This document shows positions 37,894-46,548 of a stretch of DNA of 64,000 nt, piece by piece. The DNA is taken from NCBI GenBank assembly GCA_006226545.1, contig SBGR01000079.1, forward strand, positions 1-64,000, read 5' to 3'. Position 1 is the stretch's first letter. Every line of letters starts with the position of its first letter. Below the pieces are notes generated by a model. It searched no databases. It worked only from the letters and a program-made list of their open reading frames with translations, and had not been told where the DNA came from. The position numbers and the translations under genes were made by a program. The stretch comes from Bacteroidota bacterium. GTDB taxonomy: Bacteria > Bacteroidota > Bacteroidia > UBA8524.

Positions 37894-40800
37894 TTAATGC
37901 ACTATTACCATTTTACTAAAATAATGATATCCATCCTGGTAAAGGTGAATATAATAAACTCCCGGCAACCAGGAGGAGCAATCTACACGGATTTCTCCAT
38001 CGCTAACTTGCTCTTCCAAGACAACTCTTCCCCATCCGGAGTAAACCTTCAGCTGGAAATCTCCTTGACCTTTAATGAAATACTGTCGCCCTGCCGGATT
38101 AGGGTAGATAAGCCAATCCGGACGAACAGGTGCTGCTTGACCCAGAAGCTCATCCCAGCTATTGGCCGGACAACCATTGGCATTGATTACACTCACATCA
38201 TAGACTCCTTCTAATTGAATGGTGATCAATCGATTTGTATCTCCTACCAAACTGTCTCGGTCTACATACCATTGGTAGCTTACAAAAGGTGTATCTGTAG
38301 AAAGTAAGGCATAACCGGCAGCCACAACAAAAGGTTTGAATTGGGGACGGCGGAACAAATTTAAGTGGACATTGGAATCACAGCCATTGTTTGCGGTAAG
38401 CACTTCGGTATAAAAACCGGATTCAGTGAGCGAATTACCAAAGAAGCTATAGACTGATCCATAACAAATGGTATCATTCAAGTAAGTTCCAACACTATCT
38501 AAGGCATGTACCTCGCTAATTAAAATGCTATCGCAGCCCAAGCGATTACTTAAGGTATCGAAGTAAATTCCGGGTGCTATTTTTAAGCTATTTCCGGTGA
38601 ATAATGAGGCCCCTGCACATAAATCAAAATGCACCCGAACTGAATCCACGGAGCGCTCCACCTGTTCATACATCAGAATGGAATCGCAGCCAAAACGATT
38701 GCTCAAGGTATCGATAAAAAGACCACTTCCTTTCTTGAAGGATAGGCCAACGAAGAGGCTATCGCCAAAGCAAACCGTATCGCTTAATTGCGTTATTTCC
38801 AGAGGTCGCTCTACCAGCTGAATCTCCAAAATACTGTCGCAACCATAGCGATTTACCAGCGTATCAAAATAGGTTGCAGTGCCCAATTTATAGCTCAATC
38901 CGTAAAATATGCTATCGCCGAAACACACGGTATCCTGAATCAGACTGGTTTCCAATGTTCTTTCAAAAAGACGCAGCACAACTACACTATCACAGCTTCG
39001 GTAACCTTGTAGTGTATGATAATAAACACCACTTTGAGTCAGTGGTTGTCCGAAAAAGGAGAAACTTGCCCCTTGACAGATGCTATCAAAGAGAAATACC
39101 GAATCAGGCTGAATGATACTTAAAGAATAAAACACCAAGCTATCGCATCCTTTGGCCGCTTGATAGGTTTCAGAATAAGCTCCTGCCACGGTACGGAAAG
39201 CTCCATCCAGAAGAATGCTATCACCCAAACAAATGGACAAGGCCACCTGGGTACGGATAACCGTATCAACAGTTAGCGCCAAGGTTACCAAGCTATCGCA
39301 ACCTTTGGTTGTTTGGAACAGGAAGGGATAGAATCCGGATTGCGTATAATACTGATTACCAAAAAAGAGGCTATCTCCACCACAAAGCCCAGTGGTAAAC
39401 GTATCGTTGTATACCGAGTTAATAAATACAGAAGTGATAAAAATACTATCGCAAGAATGGATTGTCTGGAAGCTGTCTGTATAAACCCCGGCCTGCGAAA
39501 CAAACCGGCTGTGCAGGAATAAGCTATCGCCTGAACAAAGCTCAACACTGTCCGTTTGAGCAAAGATTGGATTCACTTGCAACTGCACACGAACAAAACT
39601 ATCACAGCCCAAGGTGGTTTTAAAAAGGGAGTCGAAGGTTCCGGAAACATGCTGGTATGTTCCATGTATCAGCAAACTATCTCCTGAACACAGTTGCCTA
39701 AACAAGGTATCTGAATAGCTCGGATTTACTTTCAGCTCAAATACCACCACACTATCGCAACCAAAGCGATTCAGGGTATCGTGGACATAAAATCCAGCCA
39801 ACTTCTCGTAGTTTCCGAAGATAAAAAGGCTGTCGATTGAACAAATGGTAGCGCTCAACGTATCACGAAAGGAAGGAATAAAGAAGACCGAATCAGTCCA
39901 TTCTGCCTGGCAACGTACTTCGTGTATCCTTTGAAACTTAAAGCGCAGAACCAAGGTATCTGATGCTCCACTGAAGTATTGAAAACTATCGGCACTGCTA
40001 CTTAAAGTGCTGCTCCCATTAACAAACCAGGAGAATTGAAAACTATCTACCGGCCAGTTTCCTAGTCTTACGATATCCTCTTTAAACAACAAGGTATCTC
40101 CCAAGCAGAGATTTCCCTGCCGCGTAAAACGGGCAGAATCCAACATCGGACAGTCAATCACGTACAGCGTATCCTTATGCCAAGTGCTTGAAAAACCGTT
40201 TTCTTGCTGAGCCCAGATTCGGTATTCGTGTAAACCAAACTGGAGGGAAGTATCTGTTGGACTTAATAAAGTATCGCTAAGGGTATCGCGTGGTGGAGCA
40301 TACGAAACTTGGAAGGTATAGCTTGAGTCTAACAAAGAAGAATCAACCGCATAGCGAACGCTTTGAATTCCGGATGGACCGAGGGTATCTTGAATAAAAA
40401 AGAGGTGAGACTGCCAAGGGCTCCAATACCCCTGTTCCAATTTCGTTCGCACCATGATTTGATGGGGACCAGCCGCTAAAGTGTTAATCCCGATGAGTTC
40501 CTTCTTTTCTAATGTATCTGCCGGAGTAAACACAATTTGATTGGCCTTTCCCACACCGGGGTCTTTATCGATAAAGTACTCTGATTCAGAAATGAATCCG
40601 GCATTTACCGTGTCTTCGATGTAGATGAGGTGCAATTGCCACGGACTCCAATAACCGCTCCTCACATGAGAACGAACATGCACAAAATGTTCACCTGCTG
40701 AATAGGCTCCGAGGCTGTGGGTAAATGAGGAATCAATACTGTCTGATGCTGCAATAGGCGCTTGTTCGCTGATGCCAAATCCTCCATCTTCATCAATAAA

Positions 40801-41343
40801 ATACTCCACTTGATCAATGTTTCCGGATGAAACAGTATCCTCAATATAGAAGAGGTGCAATTGCCAAGGACTCCAATAGCCACTGCTTACGTGGGTGCGA
40901 ACATGGGCAAAATGAACCCCTTCTGAATAACCTGCAACAGACTGCTGAAAAGTGATGGCTATGCTATCGGAAGGTATCAAATGGAGCGATGATACAATCC
41001 CAAAACCAGCATCTTCATCAATAAAATATTCAGCCTCATCCAGATTTCCTGCAGATACAGTGTCTTCCACGTAAAAAAGGTGCAATTGCCAGGGGCTCCA
41101 ATAACCTCCGCTGTCTAGCATACGCACGTGCATGAAATGGGTTCCCGGCACTAGATTTTGAATTGCATGGGAAAAATCAAGTTCCACGGTATCGGCATTG
41201 GTGGAAACCGTAATAGGGATAGCCTGTCCAATACCGGGGTCGGTATCGATAAAATACTCCAGCCGGCTGAACGATTGAGAACTCACCCGATCACACAGCA
41301 TTAGGAGTAAAGCAAAAAGAAAATAGCGATACCGAGACAGCAT
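37894..41343 (-). CDS. T9SS type A surface protein with two families of internal repeats
   Basis: 1149 aa. Signal peptide MLSRYRYFLFALLLMLCDRVSS. Residues ~28-320 hold four ~75-aa repeats that start EYFID.D.G.G and end GYWSPWQLHLFYIEDT. Residues ~495-1000 hold ten ~50-aa repeats, each with one Cys near the start (LCSGDSL, VCFGDSL) and one in GCDS. The C-terminal ~75 residues (LIYPNPAGRQYFIKG... LPGVYYIHLYQDGYHYFSKMVIV) are a type A T9SS sorting domain. It is therefore exported and surface-attached or released. It lies between the beta-helix gene (3-base gap) and the sensor kinase (2-base gap), an unusual position for a kinase operon. It may be the sensed or regulated product. Confidence 0.88.
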   Translation of the reverse strand: MLSRYRYFLFALLLMLCDRVSSQSFSRLEYFIDTDPGIGQAIPITVSTNADTVELDFSHAIQNLVPGTHFMHVRMLDSGGYWSPWQLHLFYVEDTVSAGNLDEAEYFIDEDAGFGIVSSLHLIPSDSIAITFQQSVAGYSEGVHFAHVRTHVSSGYWSPWQLHLFYIEDTVSSGNIDQVEYFIDEDGGFGISEQAPIAASDSIDSSFTHSLGAYSAGEHFVHVRSHVRSGYWSPWQLHLIYIEDTVNAGFISESEYFIDKDPGVGKANQIVFTPADTLEKKELIGINTLAAGPHQIMVRTKLEQGYWSPWQSHLFFIQDTLGPSGIQSVRYAVDSSLLDSSYTFQVSYAPPRDTLSDTLLSPTDTSLQFGLHEYRIWAQQENGFSSTWHKDTLYVIDCPMLDSARFTRQGNLCLGDTLLFKEDIVRLGNWPVDSFQFSWFVNGSSTLSSSADSFQYFSGASDTLVLRFKFQRIHEVRCQAEWTDSVFFIPSFRDTLSATICSIDSLFIFGNYEKLAGFYVHDTLNRFGCDSVVVFELKVNPSYSDTLFRQLCSGDSLLIHGTYQHVSGTFDSLFKTTLGCDSFVRVQLQVNPIFAQTDSVELCSGDSLFLHSRFVSQAGVYTDSFQTIHSCDSIFITSVFINSVYNDTFTTGLCGGDSLFFGNQYYTQSGFYPFLFQTTKGCDSLVTLALTVDTVIRTQVALSICLGDSILLDGAFRTVAGAYSETYQAAKGCDSLVFYSLSIIQPDSVFLFDSICQGASFSFFGQPLTQSGVYYHTLQGYRSCDSVVVLRLFERTLETSLIQDTVCFGDSIFYGLSYKLGTATYFDTLVNRYGCDSILEIQLVERPLEITQLSDTVCFGDSLFVGLSFKKGSGLFIDTLSNRFGCDSILMYEQVERSVDSVRVHFDLCAGASLFTGNSLKIAPGIYFDTLSNRLGCDSILISEVHALDSVGTYLNDTICYGSVYSFFGNSLTESGFYTEVLTANNGCDSNVHLNLFRRPQFKPFVVAAGYALLSTDTPFVSYQWYVDRDSLVGDTNRLITIQLEGVYDVSVINANGCPANSWDELLGQAAPVRPDWLIYPNPAGRQYFIKGQGDFQLKVYSGWGRVVLEEQVSDGEIRVDCSSWLPGVYYIHLYQDGYHYFSKMVIVH
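38340..39857 (-). repeat. Ten ~50-aa two-cysteine repeats (CSGDSL...GCDS)
   Basis: Approximate limits. Each unit has the order C-x-G-D-S-[LI], a G-x-[YF] strand, then GCDS and a short beta strand ending near NP or ER. The two cysteines of each unit could form a disulfide, giving a rod of ten modules. The four N-terminal EYFID/WSPWQLHL units lie separately at about 40388-41265. Confidence 0.8.
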
Positions 41344-41346
41344 GGC

Positions 41347-42444
41347 CTATTCTGGTTTTCTGGCCTTAATTTTCACTTTCAATACCCCACCCTTCTTTAT
41401 TACAGGATTGAGAATTTCGAAGTCGTCGAAGACCGCCACACCGGGCACATTCCCTACAATACTAAATTTATAACCTCCGTTGTACAAGCCAACATCGGTA
41501 CTGTCCGTACCACCTAAAACGCCAATGGATGAAGAGCTTAAGTGCATGTCGTTGTTTTCATTGTAACTAGGTGGGTTCGTGGCATCGTAGCCTCCAACAA
41601 ACACAGGCATGGTATCGTTGTAATTAATCCCCGGCAAGGTATCCGGAGTATTCAATGCACTGTAGGTGATATTGTTTCTAAAAACAGAACCAAGATTGAG
41701 GGTATCAAAGCGGGACCGTGAAGGCACATTGCTCCACATGATATTATTATACACTTTGACATAAGAGTTCCGGATAAAGCCGATACCTCCGCCATTCACA
41801 TTGCCCGACCCATTTTTTATCTCAGCAAAAATGTTTCCTGAGACAAGATTGGATGAGTTCCCATCTCGAATAAACATAAAGCTATTCCCGTTATAATTAC
41901 CTGAACCAATGGTAAAAGAAAAGTAGTTATTCAATATCAGGTTATTCTGTGCCGCATTGATAACGTAGATATAGGTACCATAGAAATTGGTAAAGCCTGT
42001 CAACACATTACCCTGAATCAAATTTTCGTCTCCATCCAAGTAGATTCCCGCAGTTATTTGATTATTGATAATGCGGATAGCGCGAGCTCTGTTTCCGGAA
42101 ACGGATGAAATGGAAACCTGACCGGAAATAAAGAGTCCGGCGATAACTGAACTATCTGCATTCGCATTAAAAGTGAATCCCGATACTTGCGCTCTTTTGT
42201 CTTTGTCGATAGTATTGCTGCTATGCCCGCGGCTATAGATAAAGAGTTTCTTAGTAACCGTTAACGACGCATAGACGGAATAAGAAGGCATTACCAGAAT
42301 GGTATCTCCATTTGAAGCCGAATCTTGTGCTGCAAAAAGGGTGGTGCATTGCGCACCTGAACCCGGCGTATTGTCCACCGTCCAAATGGTAGCGCTTGCG
42401 AGAAAGGGCAGGAAAAGAGCGAGGAAAAGGAAACACTTTTTCAT
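41347..42444 (-). CDS. Secreted right-handed beta-helix-like protein
   Basis: 365 aa. Signal peptide MKKCFLFLALFLPFLASA. The opening TIWTVDNTPGSGAQ, the GDTILVMPS strand and repeated NN-type turns (IRIINNQITAGIYLDGDENLIQGNVLTG, NNLILNNYF, NLVSGNIFAEI, KVYNNIMW) are those of pectate-lyase-like parallel beta-helix proteins. No catalytic triad of a lyase is recognisable. No T9SS domain is present; the C-terminus is short and basic (GGVLKVKIKARKPE). It is the first gene of the 21-kb locus and starts 53 bases after the scoAB terminator. Confidence 0.82.
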   Translation of the reverse strand: MKKCFLFLALFLPFLASATIWTVDNTPGSGAQCTTLFAAQDSASNGDTILVMPSYSVYASLTVTKKLFIYSRGHSSNTIDKDKRAQVSGFTFNANADSSVIAGLFISGQVSISSVSGNRARAIRIINNQITAGIYLDGDENLIQGNVLTGFTNFYGTYIYVINAAQNNLILNNYFSFTIGSGNYNGNSFMFIRDGNSSNLVSGNIFAEIKNGSGNVNGGGIGFIRNSYVKVYNNIMWSNVPSRSRFDTLNLGSVFRNNITYSALNTPDTLPGINYNDTMPVFVGGYDATNPPSYNENNDMHLSSSSIGVLGGTDSTDVGLYNGGYKFSIVGNVPGVAVFDDFEILNPVIKKGGVLKVKIKARKPE

Positions 42445-42497
42445 GTTTCAAATTTCCCGAACCTGTTGGCGTATTAGGCTACAACCAAAGGTGTAAA

Positions 42498-42520
42498 AAA
42501 AGGGACTCAAGGTCCCTTTT
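42498..42520 (-). terminator. Intrinsic terminator of scoAB
   Basis: Arms AAAAGGGAC (42498-42506) and GTCCCTTTT (42512-42520) with a 5-base loop. Read on the minus strand, the stem is followed by a T-rich tail. It starts 1 base after the scoB stop. The A/T ends also make it usable in the other direction. Confidence 0.88.
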
Positions 42521-42521
42521 C

Positions 42522-43175
42522 TTAAATATCCATCTGCTTCACATTGGGCGATATGGTTAACCTCCCCGCCGTAGCAGCTTTAATTTCATCAATTGTAACA
42601 CCGGGCGCGTATTCCGTACAAACGAAACCTTCAGATGTGATATCAAATACACCTAGGTTCGTAACTACTTTACGCACGCATTTCAAACCGGTGATGGGCA
42701 AGGTGCACGCATCAAGCAATTTGGAGTTACCGGCTTTGTCGGTATGCTGCATCGCTACGATGATGTTCTTTGCGCTGGCCACAAGGTCCATCGCTCCACC
42801 CATGCCTTTGACCATTTTACCCGGAATTTTCCAGTTGGCGATATCGCCGTTATCGGCCACTTCCATCGCTCCCAACACCGTCAAGTCCACTTTTCCGGCA
42901 CGGATCATCCCGAAGCTCATGGCGCTATCAAAAAAGCTAGAGCCCGCCGTTGTGGTAACTGTTTGTTTACCGGCATTGATCAGGTCGGCATCCACCTGGT
43001 CTTCGGTAGGAAAAGGACCAATACCCAATAAGCCATTTTCTGATTGAAGGATAACCTCCACCCCGGCCGGCACATAGTTGGCCACAAGGGTTGGGATTCC
43101 AATTCCCAGGTTAACGTAGTATCCGTCTTCCAATTCCTGGGCTATACGTTTTGCAATTCCGAATTTATCTAACAT
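42522..43175 (-). CDS. scoB: Succinyl-CoA:3-ketoacid CoA-transferase subunit B
   Basis: 217 aa. Transfers CoA between succinyl-CoA and acetoacetate, for ketone-body or short fatty-acid use. Family signs: YYVNLGIGIPTLVANY, the catalytic Glu in QSENGLLGIGPFP, GSSFFDSAMSFGMIR and GMGGAMDLVASAKN. The length is normal for a separate B subunit. It begins 3 bases after the scoA stop, so the heterodimer is made from one mRNA. It is followed directly by a strong terminator. An acetate- or butyrate-type CoA-transferase is less likely because of the close sequence match, though substrate range cannot be proved. Confidence 0.95.
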   Translation of the reverse strand: MLDKFGIAKRIAQELEDGYYVNLGIGIPTLVANYVPAGVEVILQSENGLLGIGPFPTEDQVDADLINAGKQTVTTTAGSSFFDSAMSFGMIRAGKVDLTVLGAMEVADNGDIANWKIPGKMVKGMGGAMDLVASAKNIIVAMQHTDKAGNSKLLDACTLPITGLKCVRKVVTNLGVFDITSEGFVCTEYAPGVTIDEIKAATAGRLTISPNVKQMDI

Positions 43176-43178
43176 GGC

Positions 43179-43871
43179 TTAGCTCCTTACCGTTCTTTGT
43201 TCAATACGTTTTTCATAATCTACGCCTTGGAATATACGGTGCACGTAAATTCCCGGTGTATGAATGTGGTTCGGGTCGAGTTGTCCGGCCGGCACCAGTT
43301 CTTCTACCTCAGCAATGGTGATTTTACCCGCCATGGCCATCAATGGATTGAAATTTCGAGCCGTGTCTTTGAAAATCAGGTTACCGTGGGTATCGCCTTT
43401 CCAAGCTTTCACAATAGCGAAGTCGGCATCAAAGGCATATTCCATCAGGTAATCTTTACCGTTAAAATTGCGCACTTCCTTGCCTATCGCTACCTCAGTG
43501 CCTACACCAGCAGGCGTATAAATGGCCGGCATGCCGTAACCTGCAGCCATGCAACGGGTAGCTAAAGTACCTTGCGGAATCAATTCCACCTCCAATTCGC
43601 CACTTAAAAGCTGACGCTCAAACTCTGCGTTTTCACCAACGTAGGAAGAGATCATCTTCTTCACCTGCTTTTGCTGTAGCAGCAAGCCGATACCGAAATC
43701 ATCTACTCCGGCATTATTGGAAATGCAGGTCAAGTTTTTCACTTTTTTGTCGACTAGCGCTGTGATGCAATTCTCCGGAATGCCACAAAGGCCAAATCCG
43801 CCGAGCATCAGCACCATGCCGTCTTGTATATCACGGACCGCTTCCTGCGCTCCACTCACTACTTTATTCAT
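43179..43871 (-). CDS. scoA: Succinyl-CoA:3-ketoacid CoA-transferase subunit A
   Basis: 230 aa partner of scoB. Seen: GMVLMLGGFGLCGIPENCI (the GGFGLCG CoA-binding loop), ISNNAGVDDFGIGLLL, LIPQGTLATRCMAAGYGMPAIYTPAGVGT and FNGKDYLMEYAFDADFAIVKAWKGD. It has its own full consensus promoter, with -33 TTG and -7 TACATTTG separated by 21 bases. The Crp-like regulator gene is transcribed away from the same intergenic region, so it may control this operon. That link is inferred. Confidence 0.95.
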   Translation of the reverse strand: MNKVVSGAQEAVRDIQDGMVLMLGGFGLCGIPENCITALVDKKVKNLTCISNNAGVDDFGIGLLLQQKQVKKMISSYVGENAEFERQLLSGELEVELIPQGTLATRCMAAGYGMPAIYTPAGVGTEVAIGKEVRNFNGKDYLMEYAFDADFAIVKAWKGDTHGNLIFKDTARNFNPLMAMAGKITIAEVEELVPAGQLDPNHIHTPGIYVHRIFQGVDYEKRIEQRTVRS

Positions 43872-43888
43872 AGCTAATCGCTTTTGGG

Positions 43889-43920
43889 CAAATGTAATGC
43901 ATAGCGTAGGTCTAAGTCAA
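43889..43920 (-). promoter_or_regulatory. Full promoter of scoAB (TTG-N21-TACATTTG)
   Basis: On the minus strand the -33 TTG is at 43918-43920 and the -7 TACATTTG at 43889-43896, 21 bases apart. The -7 element lies 17 bases before the scoA ATG. This is one of the two complete consensus promoters seen in the window. Confidence 0.7.
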
Positions 43921-43970
43921 TTATTCAGACAGAAAGAAAGCACACAGCTCCTTTTCCTTATCTTGGCCTT

Positions 43971-44573
43971 ATGGATGAGTGGAAGGCCAAGGAACTGCTG
44001 CGTGAAACGCTACTAAATCTGGAATCAATTCCAGACCATGAGCTGGAAATTATCCTACAGGCTTTTGAATTGGAGCTTCATCCGAAGAAGTCGCTTTTAT
44101 GCGATATGAATCAGATAGCCGATAAGGTATACTTCGTCTGTCAAGGCATGCTGCGACTTTACACGATAAAGGAGGATGGCGATGAGTTAACCATTTTCTT
44201 GGCGCCTGAGGCTTTGTTTGCCAGTTCATTTGAATCCTTGGTGATGCAGCAAAAGTCGAAACAGATACTGGAAACTTTAGAAGACAGCATCTTGCTTTCA
44301 CTTCGCTACGATAAACTGCAAGAGCTCTATCGCTTGGCCCCAAGCTTCAATACCGTTACCCGAAAGATTGCCGAACTCCGCTTTATCAACGCACAACGTC
44401 TTTTCAGCTCCCATATCATGGACAGCCCGGAACAGCGTTATATCCGACTTATGAAAGAGCAACCTGTTTTGATACAAAGAGTTCCGCTTCATATCCTAGC
44501 CTCTTTCTTGGGCATCACACCGGTATCCATCAGCCGAATCCGAAAAAGACTTCAAGAAGGCAAAGCGGGCTGA
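43971..44573 (+). CDS. Crp/Fnr-family transcriptional regulator
   Basis: 200 aa. N-terminal cyclic-nucleotide-type beta-barrel (~10-115; LELHPKKSLLCDMNQIADKVYFVCQGMLRLYTIKEDGDELTI) and C-terminal winged helix with recognition region LHILASFLGITPVSISRIRKRL. No four-cysteine Fe-S cluster as in FNR. As in most Bacteroidota members of this family, the cAMP-contact residues are not evidently conserved, so the effector is unknown. It is divergent from scoAB, 100 bases between starts. Confidence 0.92.
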   Translation: MDEWKAKELLRETLLNLESIPDHELEIILQAFELELHPKKSLLCDMNQIADKVYFVCQGMLRLYTIKEDGDELTIFLAPEALFASSFESLVMQQKSKQILETLEDSILLSLRYDKLQELYRLAPSFNTVTRKIAELRFINAQRLFSSHIMDSPEQRYIRLMKEQPVLIQRVPLHILASFLGITPVSISRIRKRLQEGKAG

Positions 44574-44620
44574 ACCACATTTCTTTACAATTGTTAAGTA
44601 GCCTCGGCAGGGCGCCAGTT

Positions 44621-44628
44621 TACCTTTG
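44621..44628 (+). promoter_or_regulatory. -7 element (TACCTTTG) before the SRPBCC gene
   Basis: Exact TAnnTTTG match ending 4 bases before ATG 44633: a near-leaderless start. Confidence 0.55.
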
Positions 44629-44632
44629 AAGC

Positions 44633-45073
44633 ATGCAAAAGAATCTGATCACTTCTATCGATTTGGCCTTCACTCCCGAACAAGTTTGGGAAGTGCTTAC
44701 GCAACTTGAAAAGTATGGCGAATGGAACCCTTTTATCATTCGCTCAAGTGGAAAAATCAGAGTGGGCGAAATGCTCCAAAACACCATGATGAACGGTGCA
44801 AAGGAAATAACCTTTAAGCCCCGTGTATTGCAGGTAGAAGAAAATCGCCACTTCGAATGGCTGGGACACTTATGGTTTAAAGGAGTATTTGACGGCCGGC
44901 ATTATTTCAAGCTGGAAGCGAGCGAAAAAGGCACACGCTTAACGCACGGTGAAAACTTCAGCGGTCTACTTAGCGGACTCATTTTGAAGCAAATTGGAGA
45001 GCAAACCAAACAGAATTTCATTCAGATGAATGAAGCTTTAGAAAAAGAGCTCGAACGCCGATTTGCAGGCTAA
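44633..45073 (+). CDS. SRPBCC (START/Bet v 1-like) domain protein
   Basis: 146 aa cytosolic helix-grip protein. The opening IDLAFTPEQVWEVLTQLEKYGEWNPFI and the later LQVEENRHFEWLGHLWFKGVFDGRHYFKLE and GTRLTHGENFSGLLSG are the polyketide-cyclase-2/SRPBCC pattern. Such proteins bind hydrophobic ligands. It converges on crtD; the two stop codons overlap by 4 bases (CTAA). A role with carotenoids or other lipids is a positional guess only, because it is on the opposite strand. Confidence 0.88.
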   Translation: MQKNLITSIDLAFTPEQVWEVLTQLEKYGEWNPFIIRSSGKIRVGEMLQNTMMNGAKEITFKPRVLQVEENRHFEWLGHLWFKGVFDGRHYFKLEASEKGTRLTHGENFSGLLSGLILKQIGEQTKQNFIQMNEALEKELERRFAG

Positions 45074-46548
45074 CTCATCCAATCGCTTACAATTTTAGCC
45101 GAACTCATCACCATGGGTATTCCTCCACCGGGATGAACAGAGCCTCCACAGAAATACAAACCGTCTAACTCTTTCGATTTATTGGCATGACGAAGGAAAG
45201 CGGCAAATCGGTTATTGGAACTGGTGCCGTAAAGCGATCCTTGGAAGGAGGATGTTCGCAAATCAATCATTTCCGGCGTAAGCAGGTCTTCCTCTTCAAT
45301 GCAGGCTCCGATATCAACCTGAAGCGCCTCACTCAGCTTCTTTGTAATTCGTTCTTTTATGCCTTGCGCTACTGTTGGCCAATTCTGCCCTTGATGCCTC
45401 GGCGCATTAATCATCACAAACCAATTTTCCTTGCCTTCCGGCGCATGTTCAGCACAGACTTTAGCCGAAATATGTACGTAAACAGTTGGATCTGCAAAAG
45501 GCTCTTCCGATTCAAAAAGGCAACGAAACTCCGCTTTATAATCACCACTGAAAAAGATATTGTGCACGTCGAGTTCAGGAAATTCGCGGTTCATGCCCCA
45601 GTAAAAAATCAGGGCACTGGATGAGCGTTCTTGTGCCAAGACCTTTTCGGGTGCTTTGAGTGAAGGCAATAGCTTACGGTAGGTAGGCACCACATCTGCA
45701 TTGCTCACCACCGCCTGAGCTGCATAACTGTTAAGCTCCGTTTTAACACCATCTACCTTCCCATCGCTAAATAAAATCTCACTTACCTTTTCATTCCACC
45801 TGAATTGAACTCCTAAGTCCATGGCCAATTGATGCAAAGCCTGCGGAATGGCATAAATCCCTCCCAGCGGCATATAGGCGCCAATACCAAATTCCAAATG
45901 CGGAATGACGTTCAAGGTAGCCGGTGCTTTATAGGGACTAGAACCGTTGTAGGTGGCATAGCGAAGGAACAACTGCTGAACCTGTGGATATTTAAAATAA
46001 AAACGAATCCGTTCTTCCATGGTTTCAAAGGCACGGATATGCTTGAATCCAAGAATACCTCGCCAAATGGCTCGGGTGAAATAGGTTTTTAAGCGATGCA
46101 GAGATCGCCGGATAAAGACCTCCTCCGTTAAAGCGTGAATGCGCTCAGACTCAGCTAAAAAATCCAGGACACGCTTGGCCGATTCTCCGGTTTGCAGCTC
46201 CACTTCCGCAGCAAAAGCCTTGCGGTCTGCGCTTGCTTTCAGCTTCAATCCATCGCTAAAAAAATAATGACAAAGTGTGTCCAGCTTAGAATAAGTGTAA
46301 TAGTCACGCGGGTTTTTTCCTGCCGCATGAAAGACCTCGTCCACATAATCGGGCATGGTGAACAAACTCGGCCCGCGATCAAAATAGAAATCGCCCAAAT
46401 TCAACTGACCTGCTTTTCCGCCCGGCCCGGCAGCTTGGTCAAATACCAAAACCTCTTTGCCTCGCGCTGCAAGACGGCAGGCCAAGGCTAGGCCTCCCAA
46501 TCCCGCCCCAACAACTACAACTTTATTTTCTGTTTTTGAAATACTCAT
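45070..46548 (-). CDS. crtD: Carotenoid 3,4-desaturase, CrtD type
   Basis: 492 aa flavoenzyme of the CrtI/CrtD family. N-terminal dinucleotide-binding motif VVVGAGLGGLALACRLAARG with GPGGKAGQ, and C-terminal GLYFCGGSVHPGGGIPMVMSSAKI. The GGSVHPGGGIP ending, as opposed to TGQLTVPGPGVPP of CrtI, is what I associate with CrtD. CrtD proteins introduce the C-3',4' double bond in 1'-hydroxylated monocyclic carotenoids. It is last in the operon, and its start overlaps crtY by 26 bases. The hydratase (CruF/CrtC) needed before it is not in the window. A second CrtI-type or a ketolase-like role cannot be excluded. Confidence 0.85.
   Translation of the reverse strand: MSISKTENKVVVVGAGLGGLALACRLAARGKEVLVFDQAAGPGGKAGQLNLGDFYFDRGPSLFTMPDYVDEVFHAAGKNPRDYYTYSKLDTLCHYFFSDGLKLKASADRKAFAAEVELQTGESAKRVLDFLAESERIHALTEEVFIRRSLHRLKTYFTRAIWRGILGFKHIRAFETMEERIRFYFKYPQVQQLFLRYATYNGSSPYKAPATLNVIPHLEFGIGAYMPLGGIYAIPQALHQLAMDLGVQFRWNEKVSEILFSDGKVDGVKTELNSYAAQAVVSNADVVPTYRKLLPSLKAPEKVLAQERSSSALIFYWGMNREFPELDVHNIFFSGDYKAEFRCLFESEEPFADPTVYVHISAKVCAEHAPEGKENWFVMINAPRHQGQNWPTVAQGIKERITKKLSEALQVDIGACIEEEDLLTPEMIDLRTSSFQGSLYGTSSNNRFAAFLRHANKSKELDGLYFCGGSVHPGGGIPMVMSSAKIVSDWMS

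Noticed and set aside
42544-43047. 167-aa plus-strand ORF inside scoB
   Set aside because: Shadow of scoB in the opposite direction; scoB has catalytic motifs and operon context.
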